The notes under the pieces were generated by a model. That model did not search any database, was not told the DNA's origin, and saw only the letters and a program-made list of their open reading frames with translations. A stretch of 64,000 nucleotides of DNA, taken from contig NZ_CP110678.1 in assembly GCF_026167545.1 (NCBI RefSeq), positions 803,501 to 867,500 of the forward strand. Reading direction: 5' to 3'. The position numbers were made by a program, and so were the translations under genes. Positions 15,367 through 23,720 of this stretch are shown one piece after another. This DNA is from Sphingomonas sp. S1-29. Lineage in GTDB: Bacteria > Pseudomonadota > Alphaproteobacteria > Sphingomonadales > Sphingomonadaceae. Position 1 is the stretch's first letter. Each line of letters begins with the position of its first letter.

Positions 15367-17457
15367 CTATCGCCGCGCATCGGCCAGCTGGTCGGCGGAA
15401 ACCGGGCGGCCGAACAGATAGCCCTGCACATGCGTGCATCCCCAGGCGCACAGCCGGTCGAACTGCGCCTGGGTTTCGACGCATTCGGCAACCACCGGCA
15501 CCCCCAGGCTCTTCCCCAGCCCGATCGCCGCGCGCACGATCAGCGCCGACGAACGATGGTCGAGCATCGCCGCGATGAAGCGACCGTCGATCTTCAGCCC
15601 GTCGAACTCGAACGCCTGCAAATTGCTGAGCGATGCATGGCCGGTGCCGAAATCATCCATCACCACCTTGGCGCCCCGATCCTGAAGCTGCTTGAGCGAC
15701 GCCAGCACCGCGTCGCGCTGATGGCCGAGCAGCGTGACGTTTTCGGTCACCTCGAACTGCACCCGATCGAACGCGACACCGTACTGGGCGGCAAGCGCAT
15801 ATAGCGCGTCTACCAGGTCGCCCTGCCGGAACTGGACCGGTGAGAGGTTGAGCGAGAGCGAAAGGTCGGGTCGCCACCGCGCTGCCTCGGCAAATGCCTG
15901 GCTCGCCATCCAGCGGCCGATGCTGTCGATGCTGCCGGTTGATTCGGCGATCGGGATGAAGATGCTGGGCGTGACGTCGCCGAGTTCGGGGTGCCGCCAG
16001 CGAAGCAGCGCTTCGTAGCCGATGACCTCGAGCGTATCGCAGGTCGCGATCGGTTGGTAGCAGATGTGGAACTCACCTGCCTGCGCCGCACCCTGGAGGT
16101 CGCGCGAGAGACGGCGGCGCAACCTCGTTTCAGCCTCCATCCCTTCGTCAAAGAACCGCGCGGTGTTCCGGCCATCGGCCTTGGCGCGGTACAGCGCGAC
16201 GTCAGCATGGTTGTAAAGCTCTTCAACGTCGGTCTCACCGCGCGAGATCGCGACTCCGATGCTCGTCCGCACCGCAAGAGTGCCGGTCTGGTCGTCGGTC
16301 GCCTTGAACAGCCGCGCCAGCAGCGCCTGCGCCGCCGCAGGCTGATCGGCTGCCACCTGAATGATGGCGAACTCGTCGCCGCCGATCCGCGCCACCAAAT
16401 CGTCGGCACGCGCGCATTCGACCAAGAGTGTGCCAGCGCGCCGCAGCGCTTCGTCACCCCCGGCATGCCCCAGCCGATCGTTGATCGCCTTGAAATCGTC
16501 GAGATCGATCGCGAACACCGCAACGCTTTCGCAGGTGCGAGCCGTACGCCGCAATTCCTGGCGCAGCCGGCTTTCGAACACGATGCGGTTGGGCAGCCCG
16601 GTCAGCGCGTCGTGGTGCGCCAGGAAATCGATCTGACGCCTCGCCTTTTCCTGCTCGCCCACGTTGAGCCGATATTCGAGCAACCCGCGCGCCAGGTCGC
16701 CCACCTCGTCGCTGCGGTCTACGAAGGGGGGGCAGGCGGTCGCGATCCGGTCGAAGCCGGGGTGGCGAAGGCCCTTGGCGATCTCGACCATCGGCTTGAT
16801 CACACTTCGCCGGATCCACAGCACCAGCGCGATAAGAATGAAGACCGCGACAATCGCGCCGACCACTAGCCGCAAGGTGCTCCGCCGGCTGCTGACGATG
16901 CTCATTTGCACCGCGACGTCGATTTCGCGGACCAGCACGTCGCGCGTCGCGGTGCGCCGCGCTTCGAGTTCGCGGAGCGTGCGAAGGAAGTCGGGCATCA
17001 CCGTTTTCACTTCATCGGGGCGACCCTGCGCCACTGTCAGCAGCCTCGCTGCGACGGCAACGAAGTCGCGCGCTGATGCCTGGTCGACATCGATATGCTC
17101 GCGCACCAGACCGATCTCGGCGCTGTCGAGCAGCGCACGCGAGCGGATCGATTTGGCGCGGAAGCGTTGCAGTTGGGCGGTAAGCGCGCGCCAGCGCTCG
17201 TCAGACACCGCATCGCCGTCTTCGGCGCTACGCGTCGCTTCGCCGATCGCGAGCCGCAGCGCGCGTTGCGCGCGGTCGGTATCCTCCTGGTCCTTGAGCA
17301 GCCCGGTCAGCGCGCTGATCTGCCGGTCGGCCGCCTCGACCTGACGGACGACATCGATGCTGAGCCCCAGCAGCAATAGCAGGAACGCCAGCATCGCAGC
17401 CGCCGCGACGGTCACGCGGGCGGCGATCGAAAATCGCAAGGGTCGCGGGATCGTCAT
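15367..17457 (-). CDS. Membrane GGDEF-EAL cyclic-di-GMP enzyme
   Basis: A 696-aa inner-membrane protein. A first membrane segment at about residues 14-36 and a second at about 195-220 (VVGAIVAVFILIALVLWI) enclose a ~160-residue helical periplasmic sensor. A HAMP-like linker follows, then GGDEF (about 285-445, intact RIGGDEF near 355-361) and EAL (about 455-690, with GYEALLRW, NLSPVQF, EVTENV, DDFGTGHASL, KIDGRFI, AECVET, QGYLFGRP). Both active sites look intact. I chose the ATG at 17455-17457; a TTG at 17529 would add 24 residues and overlap the upstream REC-GAF stop by 8 nt. It converges on the first GGDEF-EAL gene and is probably co-transcribed with REC-GAF. Confidence 0.9.
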   Translation of the reverse strand: MTIPRPLRFSIAARVTVAAAAMLAFLLLLLGLSIDVVRQVEAADRQISALTGLLKDQEDTDRAQRALRLAIGEATRSAEDGDAVSDERWRALTAQLQRFRAKSIRSRALLDSAEIGLVREHIDVDQASARDFVAVAARLLTVAQGRPDEVKTVMPDFLRTLRELEARRTATRDVLVREIDVAVQMSIVSSRRSTLRLVVGAIVAVFILIALVLWIRRSVIKPMVEIAKGLRHPGFDRIATACPPFVDRSDEVGDLARGLLEYRLNVGEQEKARRQIDFLAHHDALTGLPNRIVFESRLRQELRRTARTCESVAVFAIDLDDFKAINDRLGHAGGDEALRRAGTLLVECARADDLVARIGGDEFAIIQVAADQPAAAQALLARLFKATDDQTGTLAVRTSIGVAISRGETDVEELYNHADVALYRAKADGRNTARFFDEGMEAETRLRRRLSRDLQGAAQAGEFHICYQPIATCDTLEVIGYEALLRWRHPELGDVTPSIFIPIAESTGSIDSIGRWMASQAFAEAARWRPDLSLSLNLSPVQFRQGDLVDALYALAAQYGVAFDRVQFEVTENVTLLGHQRDAVLASLKQLQDRGAKVVMDDFGTGHASLSNLQAFEFDGLKIDGRFIAAMLDHRSSALIVRAAIGLGKSLGVPVVAECVETQAQFDRLCAWGCTHVQGYLFGRPVSADQLADARR

Positions 17458-17521
17458 CGTCAGGGGGCGTTCATCGCAAAGGGTTGAAATTCGGGTTGGT
17501 CGTTCGCGTGCCCCCCCCGGT

Positions 17522-18481
17522 TCACCCAATCGACGGCCTGGCCTCTACCATTTCGGCGACAATGTCAGCCATGAATGTCAGGGTAGTCGTTATCGGCTGG
17601 CCGATATACCGCGGCTTGGTATCCAAAACGCACAATGCGCCGATCCGGGTACTATCGCGCAGCGTGATCGGATGGCCCACATAGGTGCGGAGATTGGGTT
17701 CGCCGACGACCAGCGGGCTTTGCTCGAAGCGCCGGTCGTCGGCGGCATCGGTTACGACCAGTGGCCCGTCCTGCGCGATCGTGTAGCTGCAGAACGCGTC
17801 CTCACGCCGCATTTGCGTTTCCTCCATGCCATAGGTCGACTTCAACCATTGGGTGTCGCGATCGATGAAGGTCAGCAGGCACACCGGAAAGCGTAGTATT
17901 TCACCCACATAGCGCGTGATGAGATCGAACTGCCGCTCGGCGGTCGCGTTAGAGAGCTGCTTGCGGCGAAGGATGGCGATCCGGGCAGCTTCATCGCGCG
18001 GGATCGGAAATGCCGGTATCGGTTCCGCTGGGGCTTCGCCCGGCGTCACGGGCCGGGCGATGCGAAGACCAGCAAGATGGGTAGCCTGGGCATGATCGCA
18101 AACCGCATGAACCTTTTCGAAGAACGCGTCGGGCGCGTCGGTCGCGTCGCGCAGCGCAAAGCAGGCCGATGCGCCCAGCGCCTGGAGCCGCGCCTGCATC
18201 AAGACGCTCTTGGCCAGCGAATCGGACACGACGATCTTGGGAACGCGGCTACCGCCGATCAGCTTGAGCAGCGCGGCGCCGTCGATATAGGGCATACAAA
18301 AGTCGATCATCACCAGATCGGGTGCGAGCCTGGCGATCAGATCACGCGCCATTTCCGCATCGCTCGCCAGCCCGACGACCTTGAAGCCCTCTGCCCTTTC
18401 GAACGCCGACCCGAGCACCGAACGAACCGTCCTTGAATCGTCGACAATAACGACACGCTTAACGCCGCGCGCAGAAGCCAT
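17522..18481 (-). CDS. Response regulator with REC and GAF domains
   Basis: A 319-aa protein. The receiver domain (about 7-125) resembles that of CheB, with acidic pocket D14/D15 and phosphoacceptor Asp60 in LVMIDFCMPYIDG. A GAF domain follows (about 160-315; PVCLLTFIDRDTQWLKSTYGM, FCSYTIAQDGPLVVTDAADD, YVGHPITLRD). The CheB methylesterase domain is absent and replaced by GAF, so the output is probably protein-protein or ligand-linked. It sits directly upstream of the membrane GGDEF-EAL gene, suggesting a phosphorylation input to c-di-GMP control. The upstream AT-rich stretch at 18515-18545 may hold its promoter. Confidence 0.88.
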   Translation of the reverse strand: MASARGVKRVVIVDDSRTVRSVLGSAFERAEGFKVVGLASDAEMARDLIARLAPDLVMIDFCMPYIDGAALLKLIGGSRVPKIVVSDSLAKSVLMQARLQALGASACFALRDATDAPDAFFEKVHAVCDHAQATHLAGLRIARPVTPGEAPAEPIPAFPIPRDEAARIAILRRKQLSNATAERQFDLITRYVGEILRFPVCLLTFIDRDTQWLKSTYGMEETQMRREDAFCSYTIAQDGPLVVTDAADDRRFEQSPLVVGEPNLRTYVGHPITLRDSTRIGALCVLDTKPRYIGQPITTTLTFMADIVAEMVEARPSIG

Positions 18482-18615
18482 ACCACCCCCAAAACCAATA
18501 CACCTGGCCCAAAGACTAGCTTATGTTATAAACATATGTTTGCAACGGTCGTGTTGCCAATGCGTTAAAATGAGGAGTCGGTGGGTTGGCGGTGACCTGA
18601 CCCCGACGCAGGAGT

Positions 18616-19605
18616 CTAGATCGCCAGATGCGCGCGGCTGATCCGCAGCGTTACGATCAGGCCCTGCGACGACCAATCATAGTCGATCGTGCCGCCGAGT
18701 TGACGGTTGACGCTGCGCCGGATCAGCAGGCTGCCGAACCCATCGGGCGCGTCGGGTTCGACGACCGGGGGACCCCCACGCTCGACCCAGGTCAGAACGA
18801 TATCGTCGCCGTCGGACTCGCTCGAGATATCGAGCGTGCCGGTGGGTTCGGACAACGCGCCATATTTCATCGAATTGGTCGCCAGCTCATGCACCACCAG
18901 CGCGACCCCCGTCGCCGCGGCCTCACCCACGCCGATCCGCTCGACGCCTACCCGAAACCGTCCCTTGAAGGCGCCGAGCTCGTCATAGGGCGCGAGCAAT
19001 ATCGATAGCAGGTCGCCGAGCAGCGCCGCCGCCCCCTGCCCCGATGGCAGCGGCCGGACCAGATCATGCGCGCGGCCAAGCGCCGACAGCCGCCCGGTGA
19101 GTTCGCGCGCCATGTCCTGCTTGCACGTCGCCGAGCGCGACGCGATCGCGGTCAGCCCCGAGGCGATCGTCAGCAGATTCTTGACGCGATGGCTCATCTC
19201 GCCCGCGAGCAGCTCATGGCCTTCCTCGGCCTGCTTGCGACCGGTGACGTCGACGAAGATGCCGAACATCGTGCGGCCGACCATCCCGACATCGGCGCCT
19301 TCGCCGCGCGCGGCGATCCAGCGGACCTCGTCATCGATCAGGATGCGAAAATCGGTCTCATAGGCGCCCAGGATCGCGCGGGTGGCGGCGAAGGCCGCGC
19401 GGACGCGATCGCGATCGGCGGGGTGGATGTTCGACGACAGCGTCTCGAAATCGACGGTAGCGCGCCATTCCAGCCCCCAGAGGTCGAACCCCCGCCGGTC
19501 CATGATCAATTCGTCGGTCTCGACATTCCACGCCCATAAGGCGACGCCCGCGGCATCGACCGCCAGCCGCAGATGTTCGGGTTGCCACGCAAATGGTTCA
19601 GGCAT
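18616..19605 (-). CDS. PAS-HWE/HisKA_2-type sensor histidine kinase
   Basis: A 329-aa soluble kinase. A PAS domain (about 8-125; AGVALWAWNVETDELIMDRRG, then WIAARGE) precedes a HWE/HisKA_2 dimerisation domain with the phosphoacceptor in MSHRVKNLLT (His139). The ATPase domain has the N box VVHELATNSMKYGAL and the WVERGGP motif. Such kinases commonly feed the alphaproteobacterial general stress response or act as light/redox sensors. I chose the ATG at 19603-19605; an ATG at 19659 would add 18 residues and overlap the stop of small protein B by 11 nt. Neither has a strong SD, so coupling to small protein B is likely. Confidence 0.88.
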   Translation of the reverse strand: MPEPFAWQPEHLRLAVDAAGVALWAWNVETDELIMDRRGFDLWGLEWRATVDFETLSSNIHPADRDRVRAAFAATRAILGAYETDFRILIDDEVRWIAARGEGADVGMVGRTMFGIFVDVTGRKQAEEGHELLAGEMSHRVKNLLTIASGLTAIASRSATCKQDMARELTGRLSALGRAHDLVRPLPSGQGAAALLGDLLSILLAPYDELGAFKGRFRVGVERIGVGEAAATGVALVVHELATNSMKYGALSEPTGTLDISSESDGDDIVLTWVERGGPPVVEPDAPDGFGSLLIRRSVNRQLGGTIDYDWSSQGLIVTLRISRAHLAI

Positions 19606-19648
19606 GCCGGTGATCGAAGATCGCCCCCGATCGGAGAGCTTTGAAAGG

Positions 19649-19927
19649 CTATTCGGCATCGGCGGCGAAGCTGACATAGATCGCGTTGAGCAGGTCGAGC
19701 GACTCGAGCATCCTCGCCTTCGATTCGCCGGCAAGCTGCGCCACTTCCATCTTCACTTCGCAGGTCGTCTGGATCACCTCGAGCGCGGTACCCAAGGTAA
19801 ACACCCGCGCTTCGACGAGCGCGTGCAGCATGCTTTCGACCAGCAGCAGCGCAGCCTGGCCATGCGCGTCGGGTTCGAGCACGCGCGGCAACGGCGGAAG
19901 GAAGGCGTCGCGGTTGATATCGTCCAT
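19649..19927 (-). CDS. DAHGQ small protein B
   Basis: A 92-aa helical, acidic protein of unknown function, paralogous to the 13207-13494 product (shared PDAHGQAAL-x-LVES, H-x-L-x-E, LL-x-x-I near the C-terminus). The DNA of the two conserved blocks is also nearly identical. Here the following gene is the HWE kinase, and the divergent gene is Crp regulator B at 20096. The arrangement therefore repeats that at 12304-15339 in the opposite orientation. The ATG at 19925-19927 has a weak SD. Confidence 0.75.
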   Translation of the reverse strand: MDDINRDAFLPPLPRVLEPDAHGQAALLLVESMLHALVEARVFTLGTALEVIQTTCEVKMEVAQLAGESKARMLESLDLLNAIYVSFAADAE

Positions 19928-20095
19928 AACAGGGTCGATCGATTGTCAGGCGAGAGCGATACGCGTCTCCCGGCTGTCGGCGCCTGAGTCTGGTTGCCGA
20001 CAATGTGCCGGTAATGGACCACTTTTGCGTAGGAAACATAACCGAGGTTAGTGTTAGCGTACCGCCATAAGATACCCCGCTCGTGGGAGCACCCA

Positions 20096-20818
20096 ATGTC
20101 CAACGCTTTTACCGACCGGCTGCGCGGCCATGGCCCGCTGACCGATGACGACGTCCAACTGCTCACTTCGGCCTGCCACAGCATCCGCGGGCACCGCGCG
20201 GGCCATCACCTGATCCGCGAGGGCGACCGCCCCGATCCGGTATTCGTGATGCTCGAAGGCTGGGCCGCGCGGTACAAGATCCTGCCCGATGGCGGGCGCC
20301 AGATCATGGCCTTCATGCTGCCGGGCGATTTCTGCGACATCCACATCGCGGTGCTAGAGGCGATGGATCACAGCATCGTGACGCTGACCAAGGCCAAGGT
20401 CGCCTCGCTCCCACGCCAGCAGATGGAGGCGCTGGTCGAGGCGCGCCCCGCGATCACCCGCGCCTTCTGGTGGTCGCAGCTAGTCGATCAGGGGGTGCTT
20501 CGCGCGTGGATCGTCAGCATGGGACGGCGCAAGGCGCAGGAGCGCGTCGCGCACCTGATGTGCGAGCTGTACATCCGGATGCACAATATCGGCCTGGCGA
20601 CCGACAATCAGTGCGAGATGCCGCTGACCCAGGTGGTGCTGGCCGACGCGGTCGGCCTCACCCCGGTCCACGTCAACCGCGTGCTGCAGGGCCTGCGCCA
20701 GGCCGAGGTGATGGACCTGCGATCGGGATCGCTGACGATCCTCGACCCGGCGAAACTCGCGCGGATCGCGGGGTTCGACGACAACTACCTCCATCGTCGC
20801 CTCAAACGCGCGGCGTGA
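20096..20818 (+). CDS. Crp/Fnr-family transcriptional regulator B
   Basis: A 240-aa regulator with a cyclic-nucleotide-binding-like domain (about 5-120; LIREGDRPDPVFVMLEGWAARYK, GGRQIMAFMLPGDFCDIHI) and a winged HTH (about 150-222; MPLTQVVLADAVGLTPVHVNRVLQGLR). It is closely related to regulator A at 12304, including the C-terminal RIAGFDDNYLHRRL. No Fnr-type Cys cluster is present. The start is the ATG at 20096 with the SD GGGAG. It diverges from small protein B across a 168-bp gap that should hold both promoters. Confidence 0.9.
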   Translation: MSNAFTDRLRGHGPLTDDDVQLLTSACHSIRGHRAGHHLIREGDRPDPVFVMLEGWAARYKILPDGGRQIMAFMLPGDFCDIHIAVLEAMDHSIVTLTKAKVASLPRQQMEALVEARPAITRAFWWSQLVDQGVLRAWIVSMGRRKAQERVAHLMCELYIRMHNIGLATDNQCEMPLTQVVLADAVGLTPVHVNRVLQGLRQAEVMDLRSGSLTILDPAKLARIAGFDDNYLHRRLKRAA

Positions 20819-20823
20819 CGCAG

Positions 20824-20842
20824 GCCCCCCTGAAAAAGGGGG
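20824..20842. terminator. Short hairpin between convergent genes
   Basis: A run of six C (from 20824) pairs with five G (20838-20842) around a TGAAAAA loop in the 30-bp gap between Crp regulator B and the CE15 gene. It may work in both directions; the stem is short. Confidence 0.35.
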
Positions 20843-20848
20843 CGACGT

Positions 20849-22348
20849 TTACCTTTGCGGCACCCAACCGATCTTCGTGTTCGCCCAGCTGAGGAAGCTC
20901 TTCATATTGGGCTGATCGGTATGGCCGCCGTCATGCTGGCGCCAGGCAAGCTCGCCATCCAGCAAGCCACTATTCACCGGCGGCAACTGCACGCCGCGCC
21001 AGTCGTCGCCCAGGCCAAGGTCGCGCGCACCGAGCAGGCGCCAGACGCGCCCCGCGGCTACCGTCGCCATCAACGAGCCACGCTGGTCGAGCCATTTGGC
21101 GTCACCCGCTTCGGGCACGCCATAACTGACGAACGCCAGCCGTGGCGCGACCAGCGCGATCAGCTGGTGCGAATCGACCGGCAGGTCGCCGGGGTCGAGC
21201 GGGTCTTTCCCCGACGCCGCGTTGTATTTCAGGAAGTTGCCCGCCATCCAATAATGCTGGCCGGTCGCCAAATTCGCCACCGCCTCGCCGAAATTGCGCC
21301 GCAGCAGAGTCGCACCGCCCTTGCCCGACGATCCCACCAGCACCATCGCGAAGCGCTCATCGAACGCCGCGGCGAGCAGCGCTGCTTTGCCATAGCGCGA
21401 CACCCCCTCGATCCCGATCCGGCGCGCATCGATCGTGGGATCGGCAGCCAGCCAGTCGAAGCCACGGCTCGCGCCCCATGCCCAGGCGCGGAGCGCACCC
21501 CAGTCATCGGGCGCGCGCGCCTTGCCCCGATTGGCCAGCCCGATGATCCCCTGCCGCAGCGCGTCGGCATTGTCGGGCTGCACACTGGTCGGGTCGAGCA
21601 AGGCATAGCCCCATCCCGCGGCGATCAGCTGCTCCTCGCGCGGCGGGTCGCCGGGGCCCGGCGGGGTGAAGCGGAAGGGCTGCTCGGCCTGGAACGCAAA
21701 GAACGGATGCCGCGCGAAGACCGTCGCCAGCGACGGGTCCTGCCGCAGCAACAGCGCCTTCATCGCCGCGTCGATCCGCGCGGCTTCGGCGCGATCGGGC
21801 TGGGTCGGCGCGGGCGGCACGTCGCGGCCGAACATGATCAGCAACGGCACCGGCTGCGTTGCCGCAGCGGGCGTGACGACGGTCATCCGGATATCGACCG
21901 CGGGTACCGCTCCGTCGGGGCTCGGAACATGACCGACCAGCTGCCGAACCCGAACCGGGCGGAAAAAGCCGATCGTCTGCGTCTCTTCGGCAACGACGCG
22001 CCATTCGACCGCGGGCAGCCCCTTTGGCACCCGCCCATAGATTTCGCGCGAGAACGCCGCGACGATCTCTGGCCGTCGCACCTTCCACCACGCATCGGCA
22101 GTCGCGATCCTGCGCCCGTTCTCGGCGATCAGGACGTCGGGCAGCGCGGGATACGGGTTGGCGCTGGCCTCGTCGTAATTGGCATGGTTGGGTGCCTGCT
22201 CGTCGCCGCTCGGCCCGGGGACGAGTGCCGTAATCCCCAATTGCCGCATCATCGCCGCGCGATCGGCATCGCCGCTGCCCGAATTTTGCGCGGTCAGGGC
22301 TGCGGCGGCCAGCAAGATGCCCGCCATCCGTATCGTCTTGCCAGCCAT
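20849..22348 (-). CDS. CE15-like glucuronoyl esterase, secreted
   Basis: A 499-aa protein with an N-terminal signal segment (about residues 6-20) and an alpha/beta-hydrolase domain. The nucleophile region GIEGVSRYGKAALLAAAFDERFA (split around Ser near 315) matches the CE15 pattern G-x-SR-x-GK-x-A. A catalytic-type His lies near the C-terminus (QHDGGHTDQPN). CE15 enzymes cleave the ester between glucuronoyl side chains of xylan and lignin alcohols. The ATG at 22346-22348 follows GAGGGGGCG. The gene lies 25 bp behind a Gfo/Idh/MocA oxidoreductase, suggesting joint use on plant-derived carbohydrate. Specificity is inferred from motif similarity only. Confidence 0.78.
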   Translation of the reverse strand: MAGKTIRMAGILLAAAALTAQNSGSGDADRAAMMRQLGITALVPGPSGDEQAPNHANYDEASANPYPALPDVLIAENGRRIATADAWWKVRRPEIVAAFSREIYGRVPKGLPAVEWRVVAEETQTIGFFRPVRVRQLVGHVPSPDGAVPAVDIRMTVVTPAAATQPVPLLIMFGRDVPPAPTQPDRAEAARIDAAMKALLLRQDPSLATVFARHPFFAFQAEQPFRFTPPGPGDPPREEQLIAAGWGYALLDPTSVQPDNADALRQGIIGLANRGKARAPDDWGALRAWAWGASRGFDWLAADPTIDARRIGIEGVSRYGKAALLAAAFDERFAMVLVGSSGKGGATLLRRNFGEAVANLATGQHYWMAGNFLKYNAASGKDPLDPGDLPVDSHQLIALVAPRLAFVSYGVPEAGDAKWLDQRGSLMATVAAGRVWRLLGARDLGLGDDWRGVQLPPVNSGLLDGELAWRQHDGGHTDQPNMKSFLSWANTKIGWVPQR

Positions 22349-22373
22349 ACGCCCCCTCACCTTCCCGGCCCGA

Positions 22374-23594
22374 TCAGCCGCGCATCGTGCCATCGGGCGC
22401 CAGCTTCACCGTCCGCCCCGCTGCCGCCGATGCATAGATCGCCTCGATCAGCCGGGTATCGCGCAGGCCCATTTCGCCCGGGGTGATGATCGGCGTATTG
22501 TCACGGATCGCGTCGACGAAATGGTCGATCTGGCGCGCGAACTGTACGCTCGGGTCGCCCGGCGCGAACTCGCGATCCGCTTCGCCCTCGATCCGCATCT
22601 TCTGCCCCGAATAGCTCGTGGCGGGATCCATGATCAGCGCGCCGGTGGTGCCGCGGACGTGCGCAAAATTGGCGCCAGCCGAATCATAGGAGGTCACCAA
22701 TTGCGCCACCGCCCCCGAGGGAAAGCGCCATTGCGACGAGACATGCGCGAAGATCTCGGCGAAGCGCGGATCGCCATTGGGGCGGAAGGTGCTGGCGCTG
22801 ATGCTCTCGGGCATTTCCTTCGTCAGATAGAGCGCCGATTGCAGCCCGTAGAGGCCGTAATCCTCGAGCGGCCCCCCGCCCGCCAGCGCGCGGCTGGTCC
22901 GCCAATTTTCGCTCGGGCTGGTCGGCCCCATCCGATAGGATTGCTCGGTCCGCAGCAAGCGGACGTCGCCGACCGCCTTTTGCCGCATCAGCTTCATCGC
23001 CTCGACATTATACGGTTCGAAATGCGAGCGGTACGCGATCATCAGCTTGCGGTTCGCGCGTTTTCCGGCAGCGATCATCCGCGCGCAATCGGCGCTCGTC
23101 AGCGCCATCGGCTTCTCGCACAGCACATGCTTGCCCGCGGCGAAGGCGCGCGTCGCATAGTCGGCGTGCAGCCCGGTCGGCAGGACGATGTACACCGCGT
23201 CGATCCGGTCGTCGGCCGCGATCTTGGCATAGTCGGCGTAGGAATAGCGCGCATCCTGCGGCACCCCGTAGGCGTCGCCGACGCGGCGCAGCTTCTCGGG
23301 GTTGCCCGATACGATCGCGGCGATATGCGCGCGCTCGGCCTGCCCGAACCGCGGCATCATCTGGTTGAGCGCATAGCCGCCAAGCCCGACGATCGCGAAG
23401 CCGACGCTGTCGGCACGTTTGCGCTTTGGCGGGGTGGTTGGAAGCTTGACGCCGCCGGGCATCGGCTGGCCGGCCGCGCGTGCCGCGCCGCCCGTCTGCA
23501 GCAAGGCACCGGCAGGACTGGCGGTCAACGCCAGCGAGGCCACGCCGCCGCTTGCCCCGATGAACCCGCGCCGCGTAAACTTGTCTACGATCAT
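22374..23594 (-). CDS. Tat-exported Gfo/Idh/MocA-family oxidoreductase
   Basis: A 406-aa protein. A twin-arginine-type signal (FTRRGFIGASGG, residues 5-16) leads into a Rossmann domain (GFAIVGLGGYALNQMMPRF, near residue 75) with the family's CEKPMALTSADC motif, then the C-terminal alpha/beta domain. Such exported members act like glucose-fructose oxidoreductase with tightly bound NADP on sugars. The ATG at 23592-23594 has the SD GGAGG. It is the first gene of a unit with the CE15 esterase. Confidence 0.88.
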   Translation of the reverse strand: MIVDKFTRRGFIGASGGVASLALTASPAGALLQTGGAARAAGQPMPGGVKLPTTPPKRKRADSVGFAIVGLGGYALNQMMPRFGQAERAHIAAIVSGNPEKLRRVGDAYGVPQDARYSYADYAKIAADDRIDAVYIVLPTGLHADYATRAFAAGKHVLCEKPMALTSADCARMIAAGKRANRKLMIAYRSHFEPYNVEAMKLMRQKAVGDVRLLRTEQSYRMGPTSPSENWRTSRALAGGGPLEDYGLYGLQSALYLTKEMPESISASTFRPNGDPRFAEIFAHVSSQWRFPSGAVAQLVTSYDSAGANFAHVRGTTGALIMDPATSYSGQKMRIEGEADREFAPGDPSVQFARQIDHFVDAIRDNTPIITPGEMGLRDTRLIEAIYASAAAGRTVKLAPDGTMRG

Positions 23595-23720
23595 CGCTTC
23601 CCTCCTATCGTGCCACCCAGCATTGGCGGCCGGACGATTTCGGTGTCGCATCTTTTGACGCGCTATACCAACCGATTGCCAGCAACTTGAACGAACCCGA
23701 CGTCGCGTTTCAAGCCGCGA

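Noticed and set aside
19928..20095. EcfG promoter (GGAAAC...GTT) ahead of Crp regulator B
   Set aside because: The -35 is GGAAAC with the wrong spacing (about 15 nt), so the match is not better than chance.
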